Below the pieces are notes generated by a model. That model searched no databases and had not been told where the DNA came from. It saw only the letters and a list, made by a program, of their open reading frames with translations. Positions 19,413 to 28,952 of a stretch of 64,000 bases of DNA are shown piece after piece (the stretch's first letter is position 1; the number at the start of each line of letters is the position of its first letter). This stretch comes from Bartonella grahamii ATCC 700132 (GTDB taxonomy: Bacteria > Pseudomonadota > Alphaproteobacteria > Rhizobiales > Rhizobiaceae): NCBI RefSeq assembly GCF_000518085.1, contig NZ_JACX01000004.1, positions 1-64,000 of the forward strand, in the 5' to 3' direction. A program made the position numbers and the translations under genes.

Positions 19413-19954
19413 GATAAAGTACCTCCTGAAGAGTTGGAGAGTTGTAAATCTAGATAATAGATGAGATAAAAATAAAAGTTTATGGAAGATTTAAAAAAAC
19501 TCCCCAGCTATATTCCCAATTGTTAATATTTTAAGTAAAGTCAAGGGTGAATTATAAGTTATAAACAAATTTCTGAATCACTAAAACGAGAATACAGCTT
19601 AATTTGAGGATAATATAATATAAAAATCAGTTCTGATTTTTACCATCATTTCTTTAATGTAGTTTTGTGATTTTCAAAAGAATCTACAGCAATATTTTGT
19701 AAAGAGTGGAGATTATGCCTTTCTTCAAGTGTTTTTATTAATATGCAATTCTATTGTGGTGTGCGAGCGAATAATCTTTATTTCTCCAATATAATATGTT
19801 TTGAAATGAAAGAATTTTACGATTTCTAGGTTTTTTATTCAATAGCGTTTGGAAAGGCCGTTTTGAAACTCACGAAATAGTTTTAGTATATTATCAATTT
19901 GTGTCGTAAAGATAATCATTACAGCTTAAATTTATAATGGAGACATAAAGTATT
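19413..19954. other. Divergent intergenic region mgtE / M3 peptidase
   Basis: 542 AT-rich bases between divergently transcribed genes; must contain both promoters. No ORF, repeat copy or RNA gene recognised. Confidence 0.5.
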
Positions 19955-21979
19955 ATGACAAAAGCAGCAGTGCTGGACTGGAAGGGATTTTCAGGTCTTC
20001 CTGATTTTTCTTCTATCAGTGATGAAGATTTTAAACCCGCTTTTGAACAGGCACTTCAAGAAGCCGAAGAAGAACTAGAGGCGATTGCGATGGTGCAAGA
20101 ACCACCAACGCTTGAGAATTTTTTGCAGCCTTTTGAGCTTTGTGGCAAAGCGCTTGATCGTGTCTGTTCAATATTTTTCTTGCGCACCAGTGCTCATACG
20201 AATGTATTAATTCAACAGCTAGAGCAAGAGTTCGTTGTAAAACTTTCTCGGTATTCTTCAAAAATGATGATGGATGCACGGATATTTGCGAAAATAGATG
20301 CGCTTTATAAACAGTCGCAGCTGGGCATATTTGAGAGTGAAACAACACGTGTTCTTGAATTATGGTGGAAAAAGTTTGTTTGTCATGGGGCAAAACTCGA
20401 TGAAAAAGCTAAGAAACGGCTTTTGGAAATTAATGAAAGACTTGCTTTTTTAAATGCTACTTTTGGACAAAATGTTTTAAATGATGAAGCTGAATGGATT
20501 CTGTTTTTTAAACAGACCGACTTATCTGGTTTACCGCAAGATCTCATTGATTCAATGAAGGAAATTGCGTGTGAAAGAGGTAATGAAGAAGCGTATGCAT
20601 TAACACTAGCACGTTCGATTGTTGAACCTTTTTTAAAATTCTCTGATCGTCGTGATTTGCGTGAGGTTGCATTCCAAGCTTGGGCTAAACGTGGTGAAAA
20701 TAATAACAAGAATGATAATAAAACAATTATTGTAGAGATTGTTGCGCTTCGAGATGAGCAGGCTAAATTATTAGGATATAAATCTTTCGCAGATTTGAAA
20801 CTCGATAATACCATGGCTAAAAGTGTTGATGCCGTTATGGATTTGCTTATGCCTGTATGGGAGCGCGCAAGAGCGAAGGCTTCTACTGAGCAAATTGAAT
20901 TACAAAATTTTGCCAACAATCAGGGCAGCAATGAATCTTTAGCTGCTTGGGATTGGCGGTATTATGCTGAAAAACTTCGCACTGAACAACTTTCTTTCGA
21001 TAGCGCTGAGATTAAATATTATTTTCAGCTTGATCGTATGATTAAAGCGGCTTTTGGGGTAGCAGAAAAACTCTTTGGCATTACATTTGAAGAAAAAAAC
21101 GCTGTTGCACTTTGGCATCCTGATGCACGTTTGTGGGAAGTAAAAAAGTCTGATGGAAGTCTACTTGGGCATTTCATTGGTGATTATTTTGCACGTTCTT
21201 CAAAACGGTCCGGTGCGTGGATGAGTAGTTTGCAATCACAATATAAATTGGATGGCGGACAAAAGCCTATTATCTACAATGTTTGTAATTTTTCTAAACC
21301 TTCTAAAGGGGAGGTTGCTCTTTTATCACTCGATGATGCGCGTACGCTTTTCCACGAATTTGGGCATGCATTGCATGGTTTGCTTTCTGATGTCACATGG
21401 CCATCTGTATCGGGAACATCGGTTTCGCGTGATTTTGTTGAGCTGCCTTCTCAACTTTACGAACATTGGTTAACTGTACCAGAGATTTTACAAACTTATG
21501 CTACGCATGCAAAAACAGGACATCCTATGCCGCAAGCATTAATGGATAAGGTTTTGTCAGCACAGACATTTAATGCTGGCTTTGCTGCAGTTGAATTTAC
21601 TTCATCAGCTCTTGTAGATATGGCTTTTCATAAAGGACAAAAGGTAACTGATCCAACAGTGTTTGAACGCCAAGAATTAGAAAATCTGCAAATGCCTGAT
21701 ACAATTATTATGCGCCATCGTCCTCCACATTTTACGCATGTATTTTCAGGTGATGGTTACGCCGCTGGTTATTATTCTTATATGTGGTCGGAAGTCCTTG
21801 ATGCTGATGCTTTTCAGGCTTTTGAAGAAACGGGAGATGTTTTTAATTCAGAGCTTGCTGATAAGTTGAAACGTTTTATTTACTCTGCTGGGGGAAGTCG
21901 TGATCCAGAGGAGCTTTATAAAGCTTTTCGGGGACGGATGCCTTTACCAGAGGCAATGATTAACAAACGTGGACTATAA
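19955..21979 (+). CDS. M3 family metallopeptidase (peptidyl-dipeptidase Dcp / oligopeptidase A type)
   Basis: A 674-residue cytoplasmic zinc peptidase that degrades short peptides. The zinc motif HEFGHALHG has H467 and H471 as metal ligands and E468 as the catalytic base; the third ligand lies in the following helix (DFVELPSQLYEHW). N-terminal helical segments resemble the Dcp/OpdA domain that limits access to oligopeptides, and the C-terminus RDPEELYKAFRGRMPLPEAMI is family-typical. Dcp and OpdA/PrlC are hard to separate by motif alone. The gene is monocistronic, with a GGAGA ribosome-binding site and a strong terminator. Confidence 0.92.
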   Translation: MTKAAVLDWKGFSGLPDFSSISDEDFKPAFEQALQEAEEELEAIAMVQEPPTLENFLQPFELCGKALDRVCSIFFLRTSAHTNVLIQQLEQEFVVKLSRYSSKMMMDARIFAKIDALYKQSQLGIFESETTRVLELWWKKFVCHGAKLDEKAKKRLLEINERLAFLNATFGQNVLNDEAEWILFFKQTDLSGLPQDLIDSMKEIACERGNEEAYALTLARSIVEPFLKFSDRRDLREVAFQAWAKRGENNNKNDNKTIIVEIVALRDEQAKLLGYKSFADLKLDNTMAKSVDAVMDLLMPVWERARAKASTEQIELQNFANNQGSNESLAAWDWRYYAEKLRTEQLSFDSAEIKYYFQLDRMIKAAFGVAEKLFGITFEEKNAVALWHPDARLWEVKKSDGSLLGHFIGDYFARSSKRSGAWMSSLQSQYKLDGGQKPIIYNVCNFSKPSKGEVALLSLDDARTLFHEFGHALHGLLSDVTWPSVSGTSVSRDFVELPSQLYEHWLTVPEILQTYATHAKTGHPMPQALMDKVLSAQTFNAGFAAVEFTSSALVDMAFHKGQKVTDPTVFERQELENLQMPDTIIMRHRPPHFTHVFSGDGYAAGYYSYMWSEVLDADAFQAFEETGDVFNSELADKLKRFIYSAGGSRDPEELYKAFRGRMPLPEAMINKRGL

Positions 21980-21984
21980 GATAT

Positions 21985-22013
21985 AACGGTATGGTTAATA
22001 CCATGCCGTTTTC
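21985..22013 (+). terminator. Intrinsic terminator after the M3 peptidase gene
   Basis: AACGGTATGG (21985-21994) pairs with CCATGCCGTT (22001-22010) with one G:U pair and a 6-base loop, followed by TTTC. It sits 5 bases after the stop. Confidence 0.8.
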
Positions 22014-22141
22014 ATATTATTCGAAAAATGCAGTTGTGATTTATGCAAAAATTCTCTTCATTATAGCTCTGTAAACAGTGTTTTTTACCTTATTCGCTTT
22101 TTGTTTATGGAGGAAATTAGAATTTGTCTTTTAAAGAGACA

Positions 22142-23233
22142 TTATGGGAAAGAAAAATTATCAGCTCGATCTTTTTGATGCCCATTTGGTGGAAACCATG
22201 ATTTTTTTATAAAACTTGACTTTCTTTTGCCTAAAAGCTGAGTGTTTTGTTGTGCCATATCATCGAGGCTCATTGGAGGCTGACGCATAATATTACTCTG
22301 CACTTTATTCTCTGATTCTTGTATAAGTTTTTGAATAGCTTGATCGGTTGAGTAAGGATTTTCATGAGAAAAGGCATAAAAATTTAAAATATTTTTCAAT
22401 GGTTTTTCTAAATAAGAGGCAAGTTTTTTCTTTCCTTCAGAGGTGAAATGCACGCCATTATTGGTGCGTAATTTGGTTATTCTTCCATTAATATCATAGC
22501 CTGAAAAAGAAAAATTTCCTTCTTCATCACTAAAGCCGCTCCAGATATCGAGGAAATATCCTCCTGCTGTTTCTGTTTCTTGTTTATAGAGCGCATTAAA
22601 ATTTTTCATTTTTTGTGTCAAAAGGTCATTTCTAAAGGCAGGTTGACTTATCCATATCCATGATTTTCTAGAGGCATGAAGACTTTCAGCAATTTCGATA
22701 ATTCTTTGTTTGTAGATGTGCATCCATTCTGATTGATCTGTGTTAATTGTGCTATAAGAGTCTGTGATTGGTTGATTATCATTTGCACCGATCATCATGA
22801 TAATAACATCGGGGTTATTTTGATCAATGAGTTTAGAAATATTGCTTTGCCAAGAATAATAATCCGTTCGAACTAAGCCGGAAGCTGGCATTGTGTTGTT
22901 CATGATAACGATATCGCTATTATTTATAAAAAACTTCTTAAGTGCATCGGCAACAGCAGAAGCTGTAAAATCCCCTATGACAAGAATGCGCTTTGCATTC
23001 TCATTTTTTAGCTTTTGTATATTTTTTTGTGTTACGATCTTTTTTTGCGGCTTGTCTATTTTTTGTTCTATAATTTGCGGTGGTTGTTGCGTCTGTTTGT
23101 TATGTTGTGATAACCATTTGAAGAAGTTCGTTGCTTTACTTGGGGATGGCTGTATGATCCCCACAATAGAAAGTGAAACTAGCAATAATGTCAAGTATAT
23201 CAGGCGAACAGAAGACAAAACCGTAGTCTCCAT
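22142..23233 (-). CDS. DUF459 / SGNH-fold periplasmic protein
   Basis: A 363-residue protein with an N-terminal signal anchor (about 8-28), a Q/K-rich linker, and an SGNH-hydrolase domain. Block I reads ILVIGDFTAS (G87-D88-F89), where classical GDSL enzymes have the nucleophilic serine in place of F89; block III is MMIGANDNQP (149-154) and block V GVHFTSEGKKKLA. DUF459 proteins accompany lytic transglycosylase genes in Rhizobiales, as here: the upstream mltB-like gene overlaps by one base. A role in peptidoglycan or glycan O-acylation is inferred from the family and neighbour, not shown. Whether it is an active hydrolase is doubtful given block I. Confidence 0.82.
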   Translation of the reverse strand: METTVLSSVRLIYLTLLLVSLSIVGIIQPSPSKATNFFKWLSQHNKQTQQPPQIIEQKIDKPQKKIVTQKNIQKLKNENAKRILVIGDFTASAVADALKKFFINNSDIVIMNNTMPASGLVRTDYYSWQSNISKLIDQNNPDVIIMMIGANDNQPITDSYSTINTDQSEWMHIYKQRIIEIAESLHASRKSWIWISQPAFRNDLLTQKMKNFNALYKQETETAGGYFLDIWSGFSDEEGNFSFSGYDINGRITKLRTNNGVHFTSEGKKKLASYLEKPLKNILNFYAFSHENPYSTDQAIQKLIQESENKVQSNIMRQPPMSLDDMAQQNTQLLGKRKSSFIKKSWFPPNGHQKDRADNFSFP

Positions 23234-24489
23234 TATTGTTTGCGAAGGAGAAAAAGCACTTGAGATGACGGATATCCATTTGCTTTTAGACCGTGACGTA
23301 GTTGAAAGGCTTTAATTGCTTTGCGAGAAGCTGTTCCGATTTTTCCATCAACATTCCCTTTATAATAGCCCAGTGCACTTAAGCGAGATTGCAGTTCTTT
23401 GCATTCTTGGAAAGTAAGAGGTTGAAAAGGTCTTTGCCAATCATGCACCAATCCAGGATGTCCAGCGATGCGATCAGCTAGAAGAGCAACAGCAAACGCA
23501 TAACGATCTGCATTATTATAATGTTTCAGAACAAAGAAATTTTTTGTGACTAAAAATATAGGTCCTTTTGCTCCATCTGGATATTTTAATATTGCTTGTT
23601 CAGCTAATGTAGGAAGAGGACGCCCATTTGCGTGTTTTACACCTAATTTTTTCCATTGTTCAAAGGAATACCACCCTTCAGGAAGGTTTTTCCCCTGCGG
23701 CACTTTTACCTCTACTCCCCAAATAAGATTAGGTTGCCAGCCATTTTTGTGGAGAAGGTTAGCAGCAGTAGCCAGAGCATCTGGAACAGAGTTCCAGATA
23801 TCACGCCGTCCATCTTGGTCCATATCAACTGCATAGGCGAGATAACTGCTTGGAATAAATTGTGTATGCCCCAATGCACCGGCCCAAGATCCAGTGAGTT
23901 GAGAGCGTTTAATTTCGCCACTTTGTAGAATTTTCATAGCAGCAATCAGCTGTGTATATGCATATTTTGCACGTTTTTTATCAGCATAGGCTAGAGTTGC
24001 AAGAGAGCGAATGGTATCACGCATTACACTTTTATTGGCTAAAACTTTTCCATAGTTGCTTTCCATTGACCAAATAGCAAGCAGAATATTGCGGTCAACA
24101 CCAAAACGTTTTTCAATTTGAAGAAGCCATTTGTTCCATTTTTGAGTTTGGCGCCGTCCTTCTACAATTGCAATATCATGGACGCGATTATCGAAATAGT
24201 TCCATGAAGGAGCAACAAATTCCGGTTGGTATGCGGCGCTTTTTAGAACTTCTGGATCAATGGCATTAACACCTTTAAATGCCATATGAAACGTAGAAGG
24301 GGTAATATTGTGAGCAATAGCTATTTTTTTAAATTCTTTAATCCAGTGTTTAAATCCGCTATCAGCATATGAAAGGGATACAAAAAACATTAAAAAAGCA
24401 GAAAAAATAACGGCAGAGCCAGTGAGAAGAGTCCTCCAAGTTCTTGACTTCTCTAAAAAAGAGAAAGTCTTCAATTCTGTTTTTTGCAT
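23233..24489 (-). CDS. Lytic murein transglycosylase, MltB-like, with C-terminal peptidoglycan-binding domain
   Basis: Cuts the glycan strand of peptidoglycan, forming 1,6-anhydro-MurNAc ends. 418 residues from ATG 24489, which has GGGGAT eight bases upstream; an ATG at 24513 would add eight residues. Order: signal anchor (about 22-45), SLT domain of the MltB/SltB type with catalytic Glu in IWSMESNYG, then GALGHTQFIPSSYL and YAVDMDQDGRRDIW, and a PG_binding_1 domain in the last 60 residues (LQSRLSALGYYKGNVDGKIG). It overlaps the DUF459 gene by one base, indicating a coupled two-gene unit acting in the periplasm. Confidence 0.93.
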   Translation of the reverse strand: MQKTELKTFSFLEKSRTWRTLLTGSAVIFSAFLMFFVSLSYADSGFKHWIKEFKKIAIAHNITPSTFHMAFKGVNAIDPEVLKSAAYQPEFVAPSWNYFDNRVHDIAIVEGRRQTQKWNKWLLQIEKRFGVDRNILLAIWSMESNYGKVLANKSVMRDTIRSLATLAYADKKRAKYAYTQLIAAMKILQSGEIKRSQLTGSWAGALGHTQFIPSSYLAYAVDMDQDGRRDIWNSVPDALATAANLLHKNGWQPNLIWGVEVKVPQGKNLPEGWYSFEQWKKLGVKHANGRPLPTLAEQAILKYPDGAKGPIFLVTKNFFVLKHYNNADRYAFAVALLADRIAGHPGLVHDWQRPFQPLTFQECKELQSRLSALGYYKGNVDGKIGTASRKAIKAFQLRHGLKANGYPSSQVLFLLRKQ

Positions 24490-24640
24490 TTTGAAATCCC
24501 CATTAATATTCAATTTATTAGGTGTGCAATAACTTTATTTTGTATTTAGTTTAATCGATAATATGATCAAGAAGAGGAGAAAACTGAAATAAATAATTCG
24601 TTTTAATCCTTGCAATAAATTTTCATATTCTCTTTTACAT

Positions 24641-24674
24641 TTTTGATTGTCCATTATAATGATAATCAAAACAA
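24641..24674. promoter_or_regulatory. Palindromic Fur-box-like site between the mltB-like gene and galU
   Basis: An outer inverted repeat TTTTGATT (24641-24648) / AATCAAAA (24664-24671) encloses the palindrome CATTATAATG (24652-24661). The stretch ATAATGATAATCA matches 13 consecutive bases of the E. coli 19-bp Fur box. In so AT-rich a genome this may be chance, and the Rhizobiales Fur/Mur target differs from the enterobacterial one. Confidence 0.35.
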
Positions 24675-24754
24675 TAAGATATCTTTTTTACCATTTCGTA
24701 AAAACATATGTTAAATAAAACAAAAAATATATGAATTCATTGAGGAGGGTGAGT

Positions 24755-25645
24755 GTGCGTAAAATCCGGAAAGCTGTATTTCCAGTAGCAGGTCTTGGTA
24801 CGCGTTTTCTTCCTGCGACAAAAACAATTCCTAAAGAAATGCTAACAGTTGTTGATAAACCTGTCATTCAATATGTTGTGGATGAGGCGAGGGAGGCTGG
24901 TATTGAGCATTTTATTTTTGTGACCGGACGTAACAAAGCAGTCATTGAGGATTATTTTGATGCGCAAGTTGAATTATACACGACACTGGCTGAATGTGGA
25001 AAGAAAGAAGATCTTGCACATTTATACCGTTTACAGCCATTACCAGGGTCAACTTCTTTCACTAGGCAACAGCAACCTTTGGGATTAGGGCATGCTCTTT
25101 GGTGTGCGCGTGAATTAGTTGCAGGGGAACCTTTTGCTTTGTTATTACCCGATATGCTGATTCAAGCCAAAAAGGGATGTCTTTCTGAGATGATTAGTCT
25201 TTATGAAAAGGTGGGTGGGGGAAATATTATTGCCGTTCAGGAATGCGATCTTAAAGAAGCACATAAATACGGTATAGTTGGCAAAGGTAAACAGATTGCA
25301 AATGGTTTTAAAATCACAAAAATGGTAGAGAAACCAGTGTTAGGAACGGCACCATCAAATTTGTACATCAATGGACGTTATATTTTGCAGCCAGAAATTT
25401 TTAATATTCTTTCCACTCAAGAACGAGGAACAGGAAATGAAATTCAATTAACAGATGCTATGATACGGCTTTCAAATGAGCAAGATTTTTGGGGTTTGCA
25501 AATAGAAGGGCGCACTTTTGATTGCGGTTCTAAAGCTGGTTTCATTGAAGCCAACGTTGCATTTTCTTTGGCACGCGCTGATATGCACAGCCATGTTTCT
25601 GCCTCATTGAAAAATTTACTGGAAACCATTAATGTTGAAAAATGA
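24755..25645 (+). CDS. galU: UTP-glucose-1-phosphate uridylyltransferase
   Basis: Makes UDP-glucose from UTP and glucose-1-phosphate for envelope polysaccharides. The product (about 296 residues from GTG 24755) carries the nucleotidyltransferase signature [18 protein letters not shown] and [14 protein letters not shown], then [19 protein letters not shown], and [22 protein letters not shown] 24755 has GAGGAGG six bases upstream; an ATG at 24731 in the same frame would add eight residues but lacks such a site. kdsD follows 39 bases later, suggesting a short envelope-sugar operon. Confidence 0.96.
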   Translation: MRKIRKAVFPVAGLGTRFLPATKTIPKEMLTVVDKPVIQYVVDEAREAGIEHFIFVTGRNKAVIEDYFDAQVELYTTLAECGKKEDLAHLYRLQPLPGSTSFTRQQQPLGLGHALWCARELVAGEPFALLLPDMLIQAKKGCLSEMISLYEKVGGGNIIAVQECDLKEAHKYGIVGKGKQIANGFKITKMVEKPVLGTAPSNLYINGRYILQPEIFNILSTQERGTGNEIQLTDAMIRLSNEQDFWGLQIEGRTFDCGSKAGFIEANVAFSLARADMHSHVSASLKNLLETINVEK

Positions 25646-25684
25646 TATAGATCTCTCATTTAATTTTATTGATCGAATTTTATT

Positions 25685-26677
25685 ATGATAACACCCTCTA
25701 CTCATATGGCTTTGCAAGGTGCAGTTGCATCAGCACTTAAAACACTTGCCAGTGAAAAGCAGGGGCTTGAAGCCCTTGAAAAATCTCTTCTGGGAACTCT
25801 TTCTTCTTCTGTTGAAGCGGCCGTTCAAACTATTAGAAATGCTCGTGGACATGTGGTCATTACTGGTCTTGGGAAAAGTGGTCATATAGGGACAAAAATT
25901 GCAGCAACCCTAGCCTCAACTGGAACGCCTGCCTTTTTTGTTCACGCTGCAGAAGCCAATCATGGTGATCTTGGTATGATTGGATCTGATAATGTTATTC
26001 TTGCTTTATCATGGTCTGGTGAAACTCAAGAGTTAAGTGGTATCATGAGTTATGCGGCGCGTTTTCGCATCCCCCTTATTGCGATGACATCAAGTGAGTA
26101 CTCTGTATTAGGACGACAAGCTGATATTGTTTTATTATTACCAAAGATAGAAGAGGCTTGCCCCCATGGGCTTGCTCCTACAACTTCAACAATTATGCAA
26201 TTGGCAATGGGAGATGCATTAGCGGTTTCTCTTTTAGAAATGCGTGGTTTTACCGCAACGGATTTCAAAATATATCATCCTGGTGGTTCTCTTGGTGCAA
26301 GCCTTAAATACGTGTGTGATATTATGCATGAGGGTGATAATATTCCTTTGGTTATGCAGGGAACATCTATGACTGAAGCGATGAATGTTTTGGTGGAAAA
26401 GCATTTTGGTTGTGTTGGTGTTGTGAATCAAGAAGGTGAACTAATCGGAATTGTAACCGATGGCGATCTTGCACGTAACATGCATTTTAATTTATCAAAA
26501 TTTAATGTTGACGAGGTGATGACCAAGGCTCCTAAAGTTGTAAAACCAAATACACTTGTTGGTGCAGCAACAGCTTTTATTAATGATCATCATATTGGTG
26601 CATTTTTCGTAGTTGAAGATAAAAAACCGATAGGAATTGTTCATTTTCATGATCTTTTGCGCATTGGCGCTGCTTAG
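25685..26677 (+). CDS. kdsD: D-arabinose-5-phosphate isomerase (KpsF/GutQ family)
   Basis: Converts ribulose-5-phosphate to arabinose-5-phosphate, the precursor of Kdo in lipopolysaccharide. 330 residues: an N-terminal SIS domain (about 40-185) with TGLGKSGHIGTKIAATLAST, HAAEANHGDLGMI and CPHGLAPTTST, the family active-site blocks, then two CBS domains (about 210-328; IGIVTDGDLARNM and IGAFFVVEDKKPIGIVHFHDLLR). Length and domain order match KdsD. It follows galU on the same strand, consistent with envelope sugar supply. Confidence 0.95.
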   Translation: MITPSTHMALQGAVASALKTLASEKQGLEALEKSLLGTLSSSVEAAVQTIRNARGHVVITGLGKSGHIGTKIAATLASTGTPAFFVHAAEANHGDLGMIGSDNVILALSWSGETQELSGIMSYAARFRIPLIAMTSSEYSVLGRQADIVLLLPKIEEACPHGLAPTTSTIMQLAMGDALAVSLLEMRGFTATDFKIYHPGGSLGASLKYVCDIMHEGDNIPLVMQGTSMTEAMNVLVEKHFGCVGVVNQEGELIGIVTDGDLARNMHFNLSKFNVDEVMTKAPKVVKPNTLVGAATAFINDHHIGAFFVVEDKKPIGIVHFHDLLRIGAA

Positions 26678-26953
26678 ATTAAAGTTCTCTATCAAATAAA
26701 ATGTTATTTTAGGTTAAAATAGATTGAATGGTACAAAGTAACAATTTTATTGTAAGGTGGCTTTACGGATATTTTGTGGAAGAAAATGATTATTTTACGC
26801 ATTTCATAATGTTTAGAAAATTTTCAAGGTAAAGATTATATCAGTCTCTTTGCGTATTTTAGAGAGGACCTTCTATCAGGAGGAGAAAAGATCACCTCCT
26901 GCTTAATGTATGTGCTCCCTCTGTTCTTAAGAGAGACTTTCCTTGTACTTTGT

Positions 26954-27313
26954 TTAAGATTTCCGCTTAAGGAAAAACTGTGCTCCTGTATGTGATGTGC
27001 AGAGAAGTTGTGTGGCGTCATATGACACTGTACAATTGACTCTAGAAATTGTTCCACGGAGAATAGAGCGTATTTCAATTTCTATATTTTGGGCATTGAG
27101 ATAATTATATGCCCCTTCTGATAGTTTTTCTTCTGTATCTGCTGCACGCGTTTCAAAAACACCATTGTGGAAAGAAGAAATAATACCATTCTCATCAACC
27201 CATTTTCCATCAATTCCAGTTGGCATATTTGAGTTATAATATTGCGAAAAGCTACAGGCACTTAACAGCAAGGTGGTAATTGTAAGACATAAAATATGAT
27301 AGGTATGTTTCAT
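26954..27313 (-). CDS. omp10: Outer membrane lipoprotein Omp10 homologue
   Basis: A 119-residue protein with a lipoprotein signal: hydrophobic LTITTLLLSAC, with lipobox LSAC and lipidated C20. The mature part resembles my recollection of Brucella Omp10: GIDGKWVDENGIISSFHNG, VFETRAADTEEKLSEGAYNYL, RSILRGTISRVNC and a final FFLKRKS. Omp10 is a surface-exposed outer-membrane lipoprotein of Brucella involved in virulence; the biochemical role is unknown. The two non-lipid cysteines (in RVNC and LLCTS) may form a disulfide. It is a single gene on the minus strand, divergent from the NtrC-like regulator. Confidence 0.85.
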   Translation of the reverse strand: MKHTYHILCLTITTLLLSACSFSQYYNSNMPTGIDGKWVDENGIISSFHNGVFETRAADTEEKLSEGAYNYLNAQNIEIEIRSILRGTISRVNCTVSYDATQLLCTSHTGAQFFLKRKS

Positions 27314-27566
27314 TTATTGCACTCTATTTAGATTATTTTGCTCTCTAGTTTTTATAACATTATTAAATTCTCCCATGAGTCAATATGAAAAATTTAATGA
27401 AAATCAATGAAAAAGCAAAAAAATGGAAAAAAATGCCTTAATGTTGTATTTAATTAACAGCTTGATGAAGTTCGTAAGTGAAACACAAGAGGTGAAATAT
27501 TTCTTATGGTTTACAACAATTTTTATATTAAGCTGCTGAGTAGTCTCAAAGGAGATTATTGACATT

Positions 27567-28952
27567 ATGGTTGGTCCCATTCTTGTTGCGAGTGAAGATT
27601 ATGGAAGACGTATAGAACTTTCTGCTATGTTGCGAGGTTTTGGTTATCGTGTCATTGAAGCAGAAAATGGTCTCCGTACGATTGATCTTTTACACAGGCG
27701 TAAAAACATTGTGCTTGCACTCCTTGATGTCGTTATGAGTGATTTGAGTGTGAGCGATTTGATTAAAATGATTAGAGTTGCTGGTGTTTCTGTTCCTATT
27801 GTCGTTATAGCACAACAAGAGAATCAGAATTTACTCCAGAAAGCTTTAACAGCTGGAGCTATTGATTATTGGATCCACCCAGTAACATTATTACGCGTAA
27901 GGGTTACTTTGGATATTCTTGCTCTTATTTCTGCCTTGGAGCATGAAGTTCGAGATATTCGGCGAAAAAAAGAGAATCATTTACGGTTTTCTGATCTTTG
28001 CATAAAAAGTAGAGCTATGCAGGTAGTGTTAGAACAATCGAGACAAGCAGCAACTTCTTTACAGAATCTTTTGATAGAGGGGGAAGTTGGAACAGGACGT
28101 GAGACATTAGCTCGGATTATTCATCATGAGGGATTATTCTCAGAAGGTGTTTTTATTCGCTTTCAATGTTCAGCCATCGTTGATCCAGAAGAAGAAAATC
28201 AGCAGTGGTTTAAAGAATTCCTACCATTGGTTTCTTCTCTTGAAAAAGGGACACTTTGCCTTTGTGATATTGATCGACTTGAGCCCATACAGCAAAAACG
28301 GTTTGCTCATTACCTTAAAGAAAGGGAAAGGGATACAAAAGGAGAGTTTTTCCCTTTTCGGATCATTGCTATTTCAACATCGCGTTTAAAGGATTTGGTT
28401 AAAGAGAACTTTTTTTTGCATAGTTTGTTTGAACAATTTTCTCACTTGTCTATTAGCGTCCCTGCTTTACGAGAATTAAGGGATGATTTTCCAGAGATCA
28501 CACAACGTTTGATTGATCGCATTATCACCGAAACAGGGCGGTCACATGTCCATGGTTTAGCAGGATCTGCTCTTTCCTTGCTTATGCAGTATGATTGGCC
28601 TGGCAATAGAAATGAGCTTGAAAACTTTTTATTTCGTGCGATTTTACTCAGTGAAGGACCGTTATTAACTGTTCGAGATTTTCCGCAATTAATGGGAAAT
28701 CCATTAATGAATGTTCCCAATATCATTGAGGATAATATGCAAGAAGATAATGAACAAGAATCTATAAAATTTTTGAATACTGATGGGCATGTGCGTACTT
28801 TTGCAGAGATGGAACATGATATTATCGAGAAAGCGGTTAAACATTATAAAGGACATATGAGTGAGATTGCGCGCCGCCTTCATATTGGTCGCTCTACACT
28901 TTATAGAAAAATGGAAGAATTGCGAGCAATAAGAAATCAAGAACGAAAGTAA
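27567..28952 (+). CDS. NtrC-family response regulator with degenerate receiver and AAA+ motifs
   Basis: 461 residues with the NtrC layout: receiver (1-120), AAA+ domain (140-365), Fis-type helix-turn-helix (about 410-455, IARRLHIGRSTLYRKMEEL). The receiver keeps E10/D11 and the phospho-acceptor D54 (LLDVVMSD), but the conserved Thr/Ser reads A82 and the conserved Lys reads H104. In the AAA+ domain Walker A is GEVGTGRET with Arg178 for Lys, the Walker B region is TLCLCDIDR, and no GAFTGA loop for sigma-54 contact is visible between 200 and 225. WPGNRNELEN (344-353) remains. It probably binds DNA but is unlikely to be a classical ATP-driven sigma-54 activator. No adjacent histidine kinase. A solo gene after an AAAGGAG ribosome-binding site. 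Confidence 0.85.
   Translation: MVGPILVASEDYGRRIELSAMLRGFGYRVIEAENGLRTIDLLHRRKNIVLALLDVVMSDLSVSDLIKMIRVAGVSVPIVVIAQQENQNLLQKALTAGAIDYWIHPVTLLRVRVTLDILALISALEHEVRDIRRKKENHLRFSDLCIKSRAMQVVLEQSRQAATSLQNLLIEGEVGTGRETLARIIHHEGLFSEGVFIRFQCSAIVDPEEENQQWFKEFLPLVSSLEKGTLCLCDIDRLEPIQQKRFAHYLKERERDTKGEFFPFRIIAISTSRLKDLVKENFFLHSLFEQFSHLSISVPALRELRDDFPEITQRLIDRIITETGRSHVHGLAGSALSLLMQYDWPGNRNELENFLFRAILLSEGPLLTVRDFPQLMGNPLMNVPNIIEDNMQEDNEQESIKFLNTDGHVRTFAEMEHDIIEKAVKHYKGHMSEIARRLHIGRSTLYRKMEELRAIRNQERK

Noticed and set aside
26877-26901. CAGGAGG/CCTCCTG hairpin downstream of omp10
   Set aside because: Seven-bp stem with no T-run on either strand; not called a terminator.
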